Source: Monoplex corrugatus (lineage: Eukaryota > Mollusca > Gastropoda > Littorinimorpha > Ranellidae). From it: a stretch of 64,000 nt of DNA. This document shows, piece by piece, positions 12,248 through 24,004 of this stretch; within the stretch, counting starts at the first letter, position 1, and every line of letters begins with the position of its first letter. The stretch spans positions 25,649,543 to 25,713,542 of the forward strand of contig JAPXFY010000015.1 of NCBI GenBank assembly GCA_030674185.1. The letters run 5' to 3'. The translations under genes were made by a program, and so were the position numbers. The notes under the pieces were generated by a model. It saw only the letters and a program-made list of their open reading frames with translations. It had not been told where the DNA came from and did no database searches.

Positions 12248-12530
12248 ATGGACACTAACTTTGACCAGACGATGGACCAACTTAGTGCTGACGTCATATA
12301 GACGAAGGAAACCTTTGCCAGCCTTCTGAAGGAATTAACTTACTTAGGACAAGAACCACTGGACTTCAAACGTGACACTGAAGCTCTACAACATGATTAT
12401 GAACGACTGAGCTCTAAAATGAATTTTCTTGAGATGAAAGTTAACGATCTAGGTCGTTCTAAACGTAATGATACCATCAACCATGGAAGCGTACCATTAA
12501 AGAGACCCGGAAAGACTGTAAGAATATTGT
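12248..12530 (+). pseudogene. Coiled-coil ORF1-like fragment of a LINE (probable)
   Basis: From the ATG at 12248 the frame reads through one TAG into DFKRDTEALQHDYERLSSK and MNFLEMKVNDLGRSKRND. This is a heptad-rich segment like the coiled-coil part of LINE ORF1 proteins. It lies on the opposite strand to the neighbouring RT relic, so it probably belongs to another element. It could be unrelated charged sequence. Confidence 0.4.
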
Positions 12531-12644
12531 GCAGAACATAATAAATTAGTTTTTTGATGATGTACTTTTGAGCATTTTCATCGTTTGAGCACAAAACCCG
12601 ACTCCACTGTGGTCGTTTGTTGTATACTTTACAAAGATAAAGAA

Positions 12645-12715
12645 GTTCCAGTTCAAACTGCCTATAGCCCAGCTGACCACAAGAGCCATTTCAGGGCTAA
12701 CGCCACGTCAAAACA
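12645..12715 (-). repeat. R1 tail-end fragment
   Basis: A short match to the R1 3' region: TATAGCCCAGCTGACCACAA, then GAGCCATTTCAGGGCTAAC. Confidence 0.45.
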
Positions 12716-12889
12716 ACTATCAAGTTTAATGAAAAGGACAACGATTCAACACCAAGCTCATAATTATCTTTCCTGTCTAAACTGTATCAAAAAAATCTTT
12801 CTCATATATGAATGATCATATAAAATGAAATCGATTGAGCTCTTGTAAAAACTTGAAAATTGTTGCTCGTTGAACATCTCTGAAGAGGT

Positions 12890-14690
12890 TCTTTAACGAG
12901 TTTGCTGCATAGTTAACAAGAAACAACACAAGAGCGCGAATGGGACCCGGAGCATCAATGCCCCGCCACTGTCCGGACAATCACCTCCCAGCTCCCAACG
13001 CCACTCGACGGTCATTTCATCAAGCAAAAGGGGGCAAGGATGGGACTGTCTATGCACTGCATGATCCATTCGGATCCAGTCATCCGATACCTTGTTTACA
13101 AACAGAACGGCAAGATGACAAATCCCAGGACACAGCCACACAGCGCGCACCATCCAGGTCCAGCCCAGCCTCCGGACTAAGAGAGAATGGATGACCCCTC
13201 TCCCACCCATCCCGATCTCCATCTCCCCATGGGGCTGCCCACCCTGCCACCAGCTCGCATAGCCGGCAGCCCCACTACCTCCACTTAAGCTGTTTGATGC
13301 CAAGTGGCTCATCTCATGGTATATGTCATAGAGCTTCTTCATCTTTTTATTAAAAGGTATGAGTAAGTGTAGAATGTATGACCCGTGGGTAACCTACAGA
13401 ACACTGTCTCTTTCCTACGCTTCCCAGGGACAGACGGGAGAACCTGTTCAAGGTCGGGGCGGATTCAGGAAAGTTTGTTGTCTGTCTAGTTGCACCAATC
13501 CCCCTGCCAGAGATTTTCACGCAAGTTTGTACTTTGTGTTTCAGATCTTTATAAGGGATGAATGATTTAGACATCTTTTTCGTTGTGTCATTCTTGACAA
13601 GACAGTCAGCCTTTTTTTATTGCCCCGAATTCCAGCGTGACCAGGAAGACAGGCAAAAACGTCGTAATCATCAGTTTTAAGACAGGAAACGAGTTCACAG
13701 ACTTTTTGAAGCTCTTAGTGGCTGATGTTTCAACCAACAGTTGCCTTGAAAGAGGAAAGGAAGTCTGAAAAGACGAGAAAGCCTTTTTGCTTGCCATTTA
13801 CTGCTGAACTGATGGACTTGGTGGATTTCAGTGTCAGCAATAATCCTCGGAAGTTATAAAAGTGGATATACTGTTTTGGTTGCAGAGAAAGTAAAGCCAT
13901 TTACTTCTGCCCACAGTTGGACCCTGTCTTCGCAGAGCTGGAGTCGGAACTGAACACCTGCACAGATGCTTCCAGTTGTACAGAATGCAAAATATCCGTA
14001 CACAAAGACGAGTCAGAATCCTGCTGTACTGATCTGACAGTACTGTTGATTTTAATACTGAATAAAGCTGGACAGAAAATGTTACCTTGTGGTCCACTCA
14101 TTGCTTGCTTATGGACGTTGGAAACGTGCTGACACGGATTTAAACTTGTCACTCTGCCAAGATATTTTTTGTTAAAGTGAAGAAGTCACCCCGAAAACCG
14201 AGTTCGTAAAGGTCTAAAAGTATTCTTGATTTTCAGATAGTATCACGTGCTTTATGTATGTCAAAGAGGATGGTGACTGCATATTATTTGTTTAGGAAGG
14301 CATTACGGACTGTGGTTTCAATTAAATGATCGACTTTGGAGTGGTGCTTGCGGAAACCACACTCCTCTTTAGCTAACCTGCCATCTGTCTCCAGTTTCCA
14401 CAAGAGTCTGCTGCTTGCAGTCATCTATTTTTGTAACAACAACAGCAGCAACAACAACAATAAAAACAACAACCAACAACCACCATTCGTCAACATGAAA
14501 ACTGAGTCAACCATTTTCCATAATTTTCAAAGAGAACTGATTAAGGCTGTTGGGCAATAATTGGAAGGATGAACACATCTTTTCCAGGTTTAGGTACAAG
14601 GATGATGTGGGCTTTCCGTCCAGAGGAAGGAAGTCTGTACTCCATAAGTGAGTGAACACTTTTAAGAGGAAACAGAAATCTCAAACTCAG
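12890..14690 (-). mobile_element. I-like LINE relic with RT and RNase H, heavily decayed
   Basis: On the minus strand, from high to low coordinates, successive frames carry the following. HIILVPKPGKD (about 14620) is followed by ETDGRLAKEECGFRKHHS (about 14390) and VTILFDIHKARDTI (about 14270), which corresponds to the FDxxxAYD palm motif. Next are GPQGNIFCPALFSIKIN (about 14090), then RNase H text KTDDYDVFACLPGHAGIRG (about 13660), and a C-terminal ETVFCRLPTGHTFYTYSYL (about 13410). The order RT then RNase H and the RLRIGHTRLTHSYLL-like tail are typical of I/Nimb/Tad-type elements. Many stops and frameshifts occur, and a CAA-rich insertion lies at about 14405-14505. The lower boundary is uncertain. 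Confidence 0.75.
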
Positions 14691-15170
14691 TTCTCTTTAC
14701 CCTAAAACATTATATGCGTTTATGTGATTATCTGTTTTGTAACAATAGCAACAACAACAACAATAAAAACAACCACCACAAAAACAGACTGACAGGCAAA
14801 CAAACAAGCCAAAAATGCGCACAGAAAGTAAGTTTTTTTTAAGTCTAAGGAAAGGGGAGATTGTTAGTATGGCCTGACCATCACAAAGTAGGTTAATACT
14901 AAGTCCCATGCGCACGAGGGGTAAAGAGAAAGTAAAAGCAAGAGATAAAATGCTCATTAATTGCCTTCGCTGTCGGATCTTCTTCGTCCACTGTGCTGTG
15001 TTGTTACTAGCTAACTAAACACACCATGATATTTCGTCACAACTGTAGACTAGTCACTGCACACCCTGTAACTATAATCGTACTTCTGAGGTTTTACCGG
15101 CCGGTGTCAACCCTTTGAGGCCATCAAAGAGTCAATGAGGACTGTTTTGTTTGCTCTGTCACAGAGAGTC

Positions 15171-15731
15171 TATTACTGTTACTGTTATTTTTGTTTAACG
15201 CCCAGCCGACTGCGTAGAGCCATGTCAGGGCTAATAACCGCCTAAAAACATACAAAACTTCAACAGGGGAAAAAAAAAAAGGAAACGAAAATCAAGCACA
15301 CACATGAATGCATTCGCGCACATAATCTAAGGACATGACTCTGGCAATGACCACTCCGTCCAATTTATCGCAGAAGGGATTGAAAAAACACACCTGAATA
15401 CAAATATAAGCATACCTAAGGACACCAAAACATTTAAAAACAGGCATAAATCTCTTAAAATTGCTTCCGCATATCTCATCTCCGAGAGCCAAAAATGCAC
15501 TTACTACATGTACCGAATTATCAATTCTAAGAAAAAATATACAAGACTTTATCGAATACATACAGATGAATGGACCAGCAAGGCATAAAATGATAGGAAG
15601 AAATGACAGAAATCAAAGGAACAAGGCAGAAACAAAGAGAGTGACAGAAAAGAGGAAATTTCTGGCACAGAATTTCCAGAAGCTGGAGATACATATTTAT
15701 ACTAAAAGAGCCCCTGGCATCCCCACGGGGG
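15171..15731 (-). mobile_element. R1 retroposon, full length (reference copy), 13-bp TSD
   Basis: R1 is a dispersed repeat without coding capacity. In its sense (minus here) it starts CCCCCGTGGGGATGCC and soon passes a conserved TATAAATAGTATCCCC-like segment. It ends GCAGTCGGCTGGGC-TTAAACAAAAATAACAGTAACA, an oligonucleotide-repeat tail. This copy is flanked by gtcacagagagtc at 15158-15170 and 15732-15744, showing target-primed insertion. No A/B-box promoter was recognised. It is probably a non-autonomous element mobilised by a LINE sharing its tail. Confidence 0.8.
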
Positions 15732-15837
15732 GTCACAGAGAGTCAAGTTTGTAAGAAAGCATGTGGATACAAGAAACAGCACCTATCTTTGAGGAGGTAT
15801 TCGACAAAATCAAATCAAGGGAAATCTCGGAGTCATA

Positions 15838-16300
15838 CAAAATTAAGGGCCAGCTCCTTGACAAGAACAACAATATGCATCACTGCCTTCGTGCACATAA
15901 TCAAAGCATATACCCCTGGCGCTGACCATTCCGCCAAATTATCACCAGGGGGTTAAAACAAAACTGACACAAATGTCAAAAATAACTGAAAACCTTAACC
16001 GGACTAGATTACGTAAACTTGCTTCTATGTTTCGTATTTCTTTACAGCGAAGTGAGCACTGATACAAGTACGCCCACTAGTAATCAATCTGAATAGAGAG
16101 TATAGCAGGCTTTATAAAACACTTACATGTGCACAGACCATTGAGGCAGAAAATGACGGGAAGAGATGACAGAAAGCGAAGGAGCAAGCTAGGCAGAAAC
16201 AAAGACAATGACAGGAAAGAGGAAATCTCTAAGCGCAGAAACTCCAGAATGTGGGGATACTATTACTGCTGAAAGAGCTACCGCATCCCCACAGGGGGAA
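15838..16300 (-). mobile_element. R1 retroposon copy, diverged
   Basis: The match is recognisable (CTGGCGCTGACCATTCCG, then GCAGAAAATGACGGGAAGA, then CCGCATCCCCACAGGGGG) but more diverged than the neighbours. It lacks the tail end. Confidence 0.65.
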
Positions 16301-16959
16301 TACGATTCATTAAACAGCAGCTGTGAAAACAGTGCTAAGTAGAACCCTGAGACCTGGCTAGCGCTTAGGGTTTATGCACAGGTGTATGGTTTATACCACG
16401 ACCATTTTGATCTTCTTTTCTGATTTTTTATTTTCTTCTGATTTTTCTTATTTCTTTTTTAGCCTTTTGTAATCTTTTATCATGTTGTTTCTTCGTGCTT
16501 AGCTCTTCTCTTTGGCTAGTTGGAAAATGTCATTGCTTATGTATGGTTTGGGTGGTTTGTTTGTGCGCCTTCCTAGTTTTAACTCCGCAGTTTTGTGTAT
16601 ACTCTAGTTTAACATGTCCTCCCACATAAATTATCATTTGGCAAAGTTTCATTTGCTTTCCATTCTTCTAAAGGAGCAGAGAAGCGTTCGATTGTTTCAA
16701 CTTGGTACTCAGCTTTGATTTCCGGATCTTTTGTTTATCTACATGTAGATTGTATCTGATTTGCTTCTTTGCTTTGTGTTGTTTGTATGCTTTCGTTCTT
16801 AGAGTTGCAGTTACAAGCACATGATCTGTCAGAGAAATAAGAAAGCATGGGTAGAAGAAGAATGCTTAAAAATCACAGAGGCAAATGTTCAGAGAAAACA
16901 AAAGAAATGTTTCAGCAAATAAGAAAGATGAAATCCACAAATTTTCAAGGAAAAAATTC

Positions 16960-17107
16960 AAAACATAGATGGTAAAGAGGGCGAAACCTTAACAGAGATG
17001 AAAGAAACTAAGAAAGTAAGAAAAGAGTAATTTCTAGCACAGAATTTCAAAAAGGTAAGGCCTTTGGATACTATTTATGCTGAAAGAGCTTCCTGCATCC
17101 CACAGGT
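16960..17107 (-). mobile_element. R1 retroposon 5' fragment
   Basis: Only the 5' part of the element is present: AATTTCTAGCACAGAATTTC, then GGATACTATTTATGCTGAAA and GCATCCCACAGG. Confidence 0.6.
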
Positions 17108-17637
17108 GGTTTGTTTATGGACAATCGATACCGTGGTTTGTTTATGGACAATCGGTACCATTTTTTTTTTGCAGTGAGACAACAAGGACAGTATAACAGT
17201 GGACATATAAATAGGCATGGCTCCAATCTGAGCATGGTTCACAATTATCTAGTTAAAATTGCTGCTCACAAAAATGGAGACTATCAAAATGGTTTGGCCA
17301 TTCTGTTTATATTATGTCTGCAAACACACATTTTTATTTACCCATTTAGTTTTGTTCCTGAAAAATATGCTCACTCTTTTGTAGCTGCAAGCTTTTAAAC
17401 ATGAGATAATGTGAAATGTGTACTGAATACAGGACATAATACGTACCATGTCGCCTGAAGGATTCACATCCCCACACCATCATGCTGATCATATGACAGA
17501 GGGTGAAAGTGCGTGAAAAATCTGTCGGTTTAAGAACTGAACTTGGGACTTCAAACTTATTACTTGTCCACTACTCCTTTCAACATGTCATCCACCGCAG
17601 TATTCTGTTTAACATCATTTCTAGAGTGCATGCGCAT

Positions 17638-17681
17638 ACACACACACCACACACACACATGCGCGCACACACACACACACA

Positions 17682-17732
<51 letters not shown>

Positions 17733-17758
17733 CACACACACACACACAAACACACACA
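17638..17758. repeat. (AC)n microsatellite with GCGC interruptions
   Basis: AC repeats with ATGCGCGC and ACGCGC breaks, potential Z-DNA-forming alternating purine-pyrimidine sequence. Confidence 0.95.
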
Positions 17759-18237
17759 TCAAGGTTACAGATCCATGCCAAAATTACAACTAATTACTGT
17801 TTGGAGACTAATAGGCACTTTCAACAAGCTGACCACAGAAAAACATCATACAGACTTCAAATCAGTGTACTAACCTAACAACTGAAAGAGGCAGATAAAC
17901 AGTGCACATAACCTAACAACTGACAGAGGTAGAGAAACTCTCCACAAACTGGAACTTCACAGTCTGTGATGTGAATAAGCTGAACTTCATTTCCTGAATG
18001 ATTGTATTGGATACAAAACAAAGAGACTAAAACTGATGAAAAATACTCAGGGCATATATATCAATCCAACAGTCAGTTGTTGTAAATACATCACACTCAA
18101 AGAGTCCCTAGTTATTTACCTATGGAAAACAATTTGAAAATATATGTTTCAGAGTATGTCTATGATTGCCTGAATTTAGGAAAACTCAAAATGTTATCAG
18201 TTGTTCATACATTTACATTCCCACTGACGATGATGAT

Positions 18238-18755
18238 AATGATAATGGTAACATGAAATGTGAAATCATTCATTGTTATGCCAATTTATGACAACTATTC
18301 TGTCTTTTTCTATCATTCATGTGAGATTATTAACTGTTATGCCAGTTTATTACAACCAATCTGTCTTTTTCTATCATTCATGTGAGATTATTAACTGTTA
18401 TGCCAATTTATGACAACCATTCTGTCTTTTTCTATCATTCATGTGAGATTATTAACTGTTATGTCAATTTATTACAACCAATCTGTCTTTTTCTATCATT
18501 CATGTGAGGTTATTAACTGTTATGCCAGTTTATTACAACCAATCTGTCTTTTTCTATCATTCATGTGAGGTTATTAACTGTTATGCCAGTTTATTACAAC
18601 CAATCTGTCTTTTTCTATCATTCATGTGAGGTTATTAACTGTTATGCCAGTTTATTACAACCAATCTGTCTTTTTCTATCATTCATGTGAGGTTATTAAC
18701 TGTTATGCCAATTTATTACAACCAATCTGTCTGCAATTTTCTATCATTCACTGTC
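18238..18755 (+). repeat. 61-bp tandem repeat, about 8 units
   Basis: The unit TCTGTCTTTTTCTATCATTC + ATGTGAGxTTATTAACTGTT + ATGCCAxTTTATTACAACCA + A recurs near 18299, 18360, 18421, 18482, 18543, 18604, 18665 and 18726. The inner copies are nearly identical and the edge copies are diverged. Confidence 0.88.
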
Positions 18756-19731
18756 TACATAATCAGGCCGAATCAGGCCATGAATGTGGCCGTTCTTTCC
18801 AGTTCCTGCTAGGTGCCATGGTGCTTGGTGGTCAGAGAAACTGAAGTCAGTCCGTCATGTCTCCTGTCACTCCAGTTGACTAAAGCAACATCTATGCAAT
18901 ACACCTGTTTGATCCAAATGACCACAAGGGATTGTTGGTGATGACAGCAGCTTAAACTTTGTGGTTCAATTGGGCAATGAACCACTTGTGGCTGGGGAGG
19001 AGCCTTGCAGGACAACTTGCTGCTCTCTGGACAGCAGGTGATAGTCATTCCTTTTCGTTCATGGACCAAGGGGTGATCTGATGATGCTCCTCTTCTTGCT
19101 GTAGCAGACACTATTATCTCATTAGTCTTCCTGGGTTCCTCTTTTCGCCAGTCCCACTAACCATCTTGTTTTCTGGTATCCAACAGTGAACGTGGACCCA
19201 CTGAAAGCTTTGTCAGCTGGGGAGGCTTAACAATCTCCAGGGTCTGGGTCTTAATAGATCTATCTACCTACGAAAGGCTGTTTGTTGTTGGTGATATAAA
19301 TGTCCATTTTGATAATCCCTCTGATCGATCGCTGTACTGTTGCTTTAAATGCCGTTCTTGAAAATCTTAGTCTGCAACAAATGATCAATGTACCTACTCA
19401 TCGCAAAGGCCATACTTTAGATTGGCTAATCACAAACTGTGTTTCTGATGTAGTTGATTTATCTGTTCGTGACATGCTGTTATCTGATCATTTCCTTTGA
19501 ACTGTGTCTTAGAAAACCAGGCAAAGCAACAAAGAAAATCGTTTCACGCAATCTTAAGGCTATTGAGAAGCATGTTTTCAAGACTGATGTTCATACAGTA
19601 CTTGAGTCAGCCTGTCAGTCCAATTCATCTGATCCCATATGTACTTATAACACATGCTTGCGTCAGCTGCTTGACCAACACGCCCCTCTCGTTATACGTA
19701 CAGTGTCAGACCGTATATATCCGCCCCTTGG

Positions 19732-20530
19732 ATGACTCTTGAAGTCGTTCATGCTAAAGTGCTACGGCGTACCGCTGAGCGTGCGTGGCGTGAGTCCGGT
19801 CTGACCGTTCATAGAGAAATATATGCAGAGCAGCGTAACATAGTTACAAATATGATACGTGAAGCAAAGAAAAAGTACATATGTGGTAAGATAGCAGGCG
19901 CTGATAGTTCCAGAGAACTCTTTCGCCTCAGTGATCAGTTGCTGGGAAAAACTGGAGATACTGTGCTTCCTTCTAACATCCCCCCAGAGTCTCTTCCTGA
20001 TAAATTCAATGAATGTTTTGTTGGAAAGATTGAACGGATCAGTAGCATCTTTGACCCTGATACACCATGCCCCACCGATGCTGTTGTGTTCTCTGGTACA
20101 CAGCTAGAAAATTTTGAGCTTATGTCTGAGGGTTGTGTGAGAGAGATACTGAAGAAAATGCCAAAGAAGTCCTGTGACCTTGACCCTATCCCTGCCTCTA
20201 TCCTATTTGATTGTCTAAATGAAATTACTCCAATTGTCACAGATATTATGAATAAGTCTTTGTCATCTGGTGTTGTGCCTCAGTGCTTTAAGCACGCTCT
20301 TGTCAAGCCCCTTCTGAAGAAAGCAAATCTCGACCCAGACTGCTTGAAGAATTATCGTCCAGTTTCCAATCTACCATTCCTATCAAAGGTGTTGGAACGT
20401 ATTTTACTAGAACAGCTTCTGCAGCATCTGAAATCTCACAACCTGCTAGAGCCATTCCAGTCAGCCTACCGTAAGTGCCATAGCACAGAAACCGCTCTAT
20501 TACGTGTGGTCAATGATCTCCTTCAGACAA
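19732..20530 (+). pseudogene. LINE ORF2 part: linker and RT fingers
   Basis: The open frame runs from the post-endonuclease linker to the RT segment NYRPVSNLPF and the FQSAYRKCHSTETALLRVVNDLLQ region. It loses frame just before the catalytic palm. Upstream, 19263-19731 carries the broken endonuclease end in other frames. Confidence 0.88.
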
Positions 20531-21674
20531 TGGGAGTGTGTCTATCTTGTCACTGCTTGACTTGTCAGCAGCATTTGACACCATAGACCATAACATCATC
20601 ATAACGCGGTTGCGTACCACTTTTGGCTGTTCTGGAACGGTTCTGGACTGGTTTACCTCCTATCTGACTGGCTGTACCCAGTCTGTTGTCATTGGCCACA
20701 AATCAAATCCGTCTGTGCTGAAATGTGGTGTCCCACAAGGTTCTGTCTTGGGACCTGTCCTGTTCACTATGTATACACAACCTCTCAGCACTATCATTCA
20801 TCAGTCAGATCACTCATACCACTTCTTTGCGGATGACTCACAGCTGAATAGCTCCTCTGCCCCATCAGATTTTGACGCTCTTGCATGCAGTCTGAGGGAT
20901 TGTATAGAGGATGTCTCCAAGTGGATGAGTGAAAACAAGCTGAAGATGAATGATGATAAAACTGAGCTTATTGTTACTGGTACTAAGTCAATGATCAATC
21001 AGGTTACTCATGCCCCCATGTCTATCTCTGGTTGTGATGTATCTTTCTCACAAACTGTTAGAAACCTTGGTTTCTACCTGGATGAAACACTGTCTATGGA
21101 AGCCCGTGTCAAACAGTTGTGCCGTACTCTGTACTATCAGCTACGCAGAATAGGTAAGATTCGCTCCTTCCTTTCCACTGATGCTGCCAACAAGCTTGCT
21201 GTCTCTTTCATACTATCTAGACTGGACTATTGTAACTCTCTATTCGCAGGTCTCCATGACAATCAACTATTTAAACTTCAGTGCATACAGAACCACGCGG
21301 CTCGCCTTGTTCTCCGCAAGCCCAGGCATGAGAGTGCAAAATCTCTGCTCAGAACACTTCATTGGCTCCCGGTAAAGGCTAGGATTCAATATAAAGTTGC
21401 CTGTCTCTGCTTTCAGTGTATCTATCATGAGAACATGCCATCCTATCTTGCCAACCTCCTTCAGGATTACAAACCTTCTCGAACGCTCCGCTATTCTGAC
21501 ACCTCACTGTTGACTGTTCCTCGCTTCTCTCTAGACACCTTTGGTAAAAAGTCTTTCTCTGTCTTTGGCCCAAATGTATGGAACTCTCTATCACTGTCTC
21601 TCAGAAAAACTAAGTGTTTCTCAACCTTCAAACGGCACCTGAAAACCCACCTCTTTCAAACTCATCTAACCTGA
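20530..21674 (+). pseudogene. LINE ORF2 part: RT palm, thumb and C-terminus
   Basis: The frame resumes with VSILSLLDLSAAFDTIDH and stays open to the stop. It holds CGVPQGSVLGP, FFADDSQL, KLKMNDDKTEL, SRLDYCNSL and LHWLPVKARIQYK. All catalytic aspartates of the palm (AAFD and FADD) are present, so the damage is mainly the frameshift and the 5' truncation. Confidence 0.9.
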
Positions 21675-22087
21675 AGAGCCTTAGTTTGCAAGTCTGTCAT
21701 CAGACTAATTTCTCCTGCCTGTATAACAGTATTTTGTATAAGGGCCTATAGAGCGAGGTGTGTGTGTGCGTGCATGTGTGTATGTGTGTGTGCATGAGTG
21801 AGCATGTGTGTGTATCACTGTATGTGTACAGCTGAGGAGGGGATAGGGGAGAAATTGAGTGGGAAAGAGACTGAAATACTTTAAGAATTTTTTTAATCTT
21901 TGTTTGTATGTAAATTGTGATGTATGATATGCGAATAGTTTATAATTTGTGAGGTAATTTTGATTGTCAAGGTGTTAATGCTGTAATACTGAAGTTATAA
22001 TGTTTTTCCTGTATATGAATTAGAATTTTTCTGTTTTTATCTTCATTCAAAATATTGATTATAATTTTATGTACAACTATTGCATGC

Positions 22088-22204
22088 ACAAACACACACA
22101 CACATGCAAACATAGCACACGCATGCACACACACACACTCTTACATACACACACGCGCACAGCAACGTACACGCACGCACCACACACACACACACACACA
22201 TGTA
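22088..22204. repeat. AC-rich tract in the LINE 3' UTR
   Basis: Interrupted AC with GCGC and GCACGCAC, before the LINE's (TTA)n end. Confidence 0.9.
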
Positions 22205-22914
22205 CGCAAGCGCCACACACGCCTCTTTATTCATATGAAAAATCTGTTAATCTTTTTTTTCATTACGCAAGTCAGTGTTTAAATTTTAATATTCCGTGGT
22301 TTCTTATGTGTCTTCTTACTTGTATAGCTTCAATGTTTGTTGTTATCTTATTGTGTATGTAATTGTGAACATTTTTTATCACTATTTGCCTTTCTTGCGA
22401 AATGTAAAGCCCTGGTGAGCATGTTTTTATATGGAATATGTGCTATACAAATAAACATTATTATTATTATTATTATTATCTTGTGTTGTAATGGCAAATA
22501 TGTTCTGAGTTCACACACAAAGAGACCTAACCAAATTTCTCTGCCCTTTACACAAATTTGTATCAGTCATTGTTAAAACTAACTTCATATGTGATGAATA
22601 TTAGTATACTCACACACGCACACATACACACAGTGCTAGCTGTTGCATAACTTTATTATGACCCCAATAAAGAATCAATATGCTCTAGATCAAAATATAC
22701 CATATATAGTAATAACTAATATACACATCCATATTCCATGATATATCATTAATAAAATAACTGACAAGTCATTAAAAATCACATAAACACAAAAACATAA
22801 CAGCAAAATCTGTATGTATCACAACCACATTACTGATTAAGATCCATTTCAAAATCTTTGATCACAACCATAATTATCCTTGATTAAAATCTATTTCTTT
22901 TAAAGCAAAGCACT

Positions 22915-23340
22915 GACAATTACAAATTACAGCAATGTGCTGAAGTGGTTACACAACAGACCACTGACTGGGAGGTCATAGTTACAACCCCACAAACAAG
23001 AATACAAAAAAGGCAGGATTTTTCAGTCTTGACCATCTCCAACACACAGCAAAGTGTACTACGGGGCTCACTGGGAAGACTGGAACCACACAGTTCAGAT
23101 GAGCCACTGACAATGTCACTAAACAGATGAGCCACTGACAATGTCACTAAAATTTTCTGACCAACACTGAATCTCTTGAGCCTGGCTGACAACAGAATAT
23201 ATTATGATAGTAAGTGTAGAGTACAGCCCTGTCACGCAGTCTCAATCCTGAATGAAACTTCACAGAATCATGTCCATCCTCCTCATTATCATGAAATCAT
23301 CAGTCATCATAACACCATGAAAACTGTCCCAAGTTCTGTG
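22915..23340 (+). mobile_element. S1 SINE, diverged, with a small internal tandem duplication
   Basis: The head on the plus strand is GTGCTGAAGTGGTTACACAA, and the body AGTAAGTGTAGAGTACAGCC matches the reverse complement of the 48.6-kb copy. A ~28-bp segment (GATGAGCCACTGACAATGTC...) is duplicated at 23097-23152. Confidence 0.65.
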
Positions 23341-23489
23341 GCTCTTCATGCCCTGATCTAGTGCAGACTCTGTTATGGTTTTCTCTACCTACGTCTGATG
23401 TTGATTCAAGTTTAGGGTTTAGTGTCAGTGGTTAATGGGCATTGTCACAGCAGGGCCATGGTAACGGTCTCATTACTGGAAGGAATTTC

Positions 23490-23790
23490 TCAACTGGTCT
23501 GGCTTTGTGACTGAGTGATAAGAGGGCTAAGAAAGCAGTGTCCTTAAATAAGTGGGATCAAACCAGGCACTGCTGAACCTAACCTAACTGACCCTGCATC
23601 AGTGCAGGGTCTCCTCTGATGGGTGACTTTATGTGGCTTGAATCTGACTCCCCATGGGCCTCCTAGCATTGGCACTTCAACTGAAAGAACTTGGGGTTGG
23701 TGGTGTGTAATGGAGGTGAGTGAGTGGCATGGGATCAAAGCCACTGAGGCGGTACAGACAATTGGACACAAAAGAAAATTACAAATAAGT
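23490..23790 (+). mobile_element. Possible second tRNA-like SINE
   Basis: TTGTGACTGAGTGATAAGAG resembles an A-box region, and GTGGGATCAAACCAGG resembles a B-box. The distal part GGGATCAAAGCCACTGAGGC recurs in diverged form at 28358-28400, suggesting a dispersed family. Confidence 0.4.
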
Positions 23791-23804
23791 AAAAAAAAAA
23801 ATCA

Positions 23805-24004
23805 ATCAACCTTTTGACTTCCGCACCCTGTTCACCAGTATCCTGCATTACCAACCATGCTAGCAAAGCAAAAACTTGACCCTTCAATTCCCTCACCCTA
23901 TCCACCAGCTTCCTGCAGAAAGCTTGTGGATAGGGTGAAGGAATTAAAACAAAAGGGTTAAGTTTTTGCAGTTTGTGGATAGGATGCAGGAGTCAAAGGA
24001 TTAA
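23805..24004. mobile_element. P1 nested-palindrome element (MITE-like)
   Basis: A long outer arm (CTTTTGACTTCCGCACCCTG ... GCTAGCAAAGCAAAAAC) is followed by an inner palindrome (TCACCCTATCCACCAGCTTC | ...). A short outer arm (GTTTTTGCAGTTTGTGGATA ... GAGTCAAAGGATTAA) closes it. It is the only P1 copy left of the gene pair. Confidence 0.7.

Larger units (their letters stand above)
19263..22481 (+). mobile_element. L2/CR1-like LINE, 5'-truncated, ORF2 remnant plus 3' tail
   Basis: The element begins inside the apurinic endonuclease domain. Around 19275 the motif RLFVVGDINVHFDNPSD is readable, then after a frameshift THRKGHTLDWLITN. Reverse transcriptase follows, with NYRPVSNLPFLSKVLER, LLDLSAAFDTIDH, CGVPQGSVLGPVLF and the catalytic FADD box (about 20826). 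The C-terminus contains LHWLPVKARIQYK and ends at TGA at about 21674. The 3' UTR contains GT-rich stretches. The element closes with a GCTATACAAATAAA-type end and (TTA)n at 22462-22481, as L2/CR1 elements do. A frameshift at about 20530 splits RT, so it is not functional. Confidence 0.9.

Noticed and set aside
12893..13342. 149-codon open frame on the minus strand
   Set aside because: It overlaps the decayed 3' part of the I-like LINE, shows no domain, and its composition looks like GC-richer chance sequence.
22462..22481. (TTA)n as an independent microsatellite
   Set aside because: It is the terminal tail of the LINE at 19.3-22.5 kb.
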